A stretch of 15,303 nt of DNA from NCBI RefSeq assembly GCF_938017615.1, contig NZ_CALIJA010000143.1:1-15303 (forward strand), read 5' to 3'. The DNA is from an uncultured Campylobacter sp. Lineage in GTDB: Bacteria; Campylobacterota; Campylobacteria; Campylobacterales; Campylobacteraceae. The notes under the pieces were generated by a model. It saw only the letters and a list, made by a program, of their open reading frames with translations, searched no databases and had not been told where the DNA came from. Made by a program: the position numbers and the translations under genes. Of this stretch, positions 14,455 to 15,303 are shown piece by piece (within the stretch, counting starts at the first letter, position 1; the number at the start of each line of letters is the position of its first letter).

Positions 14455-15303
14455 ATGAAGGAAAAAATCCAATATTTTTTGGCGCTGGGTCTGATAAAAT
14501 TTGCAAAATTCGCGCCGAAAAGCTTCATATTCGCATTTTTCGATAAGCTCGCACTTTTCGCATCGTGGAAGCTTAGTAGGCGCGTTAAAGTCGCGCAGGA
14601 TAACCTTCGCGCCGCCTATCCGCAAAAAAGCGAAAGTGAGCTTCACGCTCTTGCGATCGAGAATTTTCGCAGTATCGCTAGGACGCTTACTGATACGCTT
14701 TTATTTTACAATGGCAGACTAAAATTTGATGATCTGATTTCAAACGGCGAGCAGGCGCTAGAGCGCGTCCGAAAGCTAAAAGGTGATAATCCGCACGGGA
14801 TTTTATTTTTTACTGCGCATTTTGGAAATTGGGAAATTCTAGCTAATTTTTTCGGCGCCAATGGCTTTCCCGTCTCGGTAGTCGGGCGTCGCAGCGATAA
14901 TGAGTTGATCGAAGAGCGGCTCGTGGCGCCGTTTCGCGAGCGCTACGGCAACGACCTCATTTACAAGGACGATGCGATGCGCAGACTCGTGCAGGCGCTA
15001 AAGCAGGGGCGCAACGTAGGCATTCTGCCCGATCAAAAGCCAGGTCCTAAAAACAGCCTGATTACGACCTTTTTTGGACGACAGTGCTACACCACGAAGA
15101 CTATCGCGTCGCTTTATTTGAAATTTCGCCCCGTGCTGATACCAATTTTTGCGCGCCGCGGAGAGGATGATCGCTACGAGATCGTGATCAAGGATTTCCC
15201 GCCGCTACCTGAGGGGCTAAATAAGGACGAGGCCGAACTGTTTATCACGCAAAAGTGCAACGACATTTTCGAAGAGGTCGTGCGAACCGCGCCGCAGCAG
15301 TGG
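14455..15303 (+). CDS. lpxL: Lipid A biosynthesis acyltransferase (LpxL/HtrB family), cut by window edge
   Basis: This inner-membrane enzyme adds a secondary fatty acyl chain to lipid A. The frame is open from the ATG at 14455 to the window end (283 residues seen). It has a hydrophobic N-terminal region (about 5-40), the catalytic HxxxxE motif HFGNWE (His122-Glu127) after GILFFTA, and GILPDQKPG (189-197). TTFFGRQCYTTKTIASL (204-220) and PVLIPIFARR (226-235) follow. The visible end, APQQW, corresponds to the P-x-QW motif close to the C-terminus of the family, so perhaps only a few residues are missing. GAGGT lies 4 bases before the start. Whether it acts as LpxL, LpxM or the Campylobacter WaaM/HtrB enzyme, and with which acyl chain, cannot be decided here. 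Confidence 0.92.
   Translation, partial: MKEKIQYFLALGLIKFAKFAPKSFIFAFFDKLALFASWKLSRRVKVAQDNLRAAYPQKSESELHALAIENFRSIARTLTDTLLFYNGRLKFDDLISNGEQALERVRKLKGDNPHGILFFTAHFGNWEILANFFGANGFPVSVVGRRSDNELIEERLVAPFRERYGNDLIYKDDAMRRLVQALKQGRNVGILPDQKPGPKNSLITTFFGRQCYTTKTIASLYLKFRPVLIPIFARRGEDDRYEIVIKDFPPLPEGLNKDEAELFITQKCNDIFEEVVRTAPQQW

Overview
The window looks like chromosomal DNA of a campylobacterium (Epsilonproteobacteria), probably a Campylobacter species richer in GC than C. jejuni. The basis is the strong excess of AAATTT/AATTT words, the short tightly packed genes, and gene order: a glmU-coaBC-uppS-prepilin peptidase block and an rpmH-rnpA-yidD-yidC-jag-mnmE block both match what I recall of Campylobacter genomes. 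The species cannot be fixed from the sequence alone. No tRNA, rRNA, CRISPR array, insertion sequence or prophage gene was seen.

Region 1 (1-3480, minus strand) is a compact operon read right to left: glmU (UDP-GlcNAc synthesis), coaBC (coenzyme A synthesis), uppS (undecaprenyl diphosphate, the wall carrier lipid) and the start of a prepilin peptidase that leaves the window. Gaps are 3 to 7 bases and glmU overlaps coaBC by 8. Cell-wall precursor and carrier-lipid synthesis are thus grouped. Region 2 (3435-4455) is a divergent intergenic stretch with a perfect 9-bp inverted repeat just upstream of a TTG-started EamA/DMT permease.

Region 3 (4456-9376, plus strand) is a complete tripartite efflux operon: a MacA-type adaptor, a MacB-type ABC pump and a NodT/TolC-type outer-membrane lipoprotein. 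It ends with a small exported protein of unknown function that overlaps the outer-membrane gene by 4 bases.

Region 4 (9377-14395, plus strand) is the rpmH operon: ribosomal protein L34, RNase P protein, YidD, YidC insertase, Jag/KhpB RNA-binding protein and the tRNA-modifying GTPase MnmE, joined by overlaps of 4, 11 and 4 bases and a 2-base gap. Two things stand out. rnpA has no ATG, GTG or TTG where its conserved N-terminus begins. MnmE carries a low-complexity insertion of about 130 residues between GTPase motifs G4 and G5. Region 5 (14396-15303) is a promoter with a perfect TATAAT box and a lipid A acyltransferase gene cut by the window edge.

Most of the window is conserved housekeeping DNA. 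I see no complete new multi-gene system. The best leads are the MnmE insertion, the rnpA start, the inverted repeat before the permease, and the unknown exported protein tied to the efflux pump.
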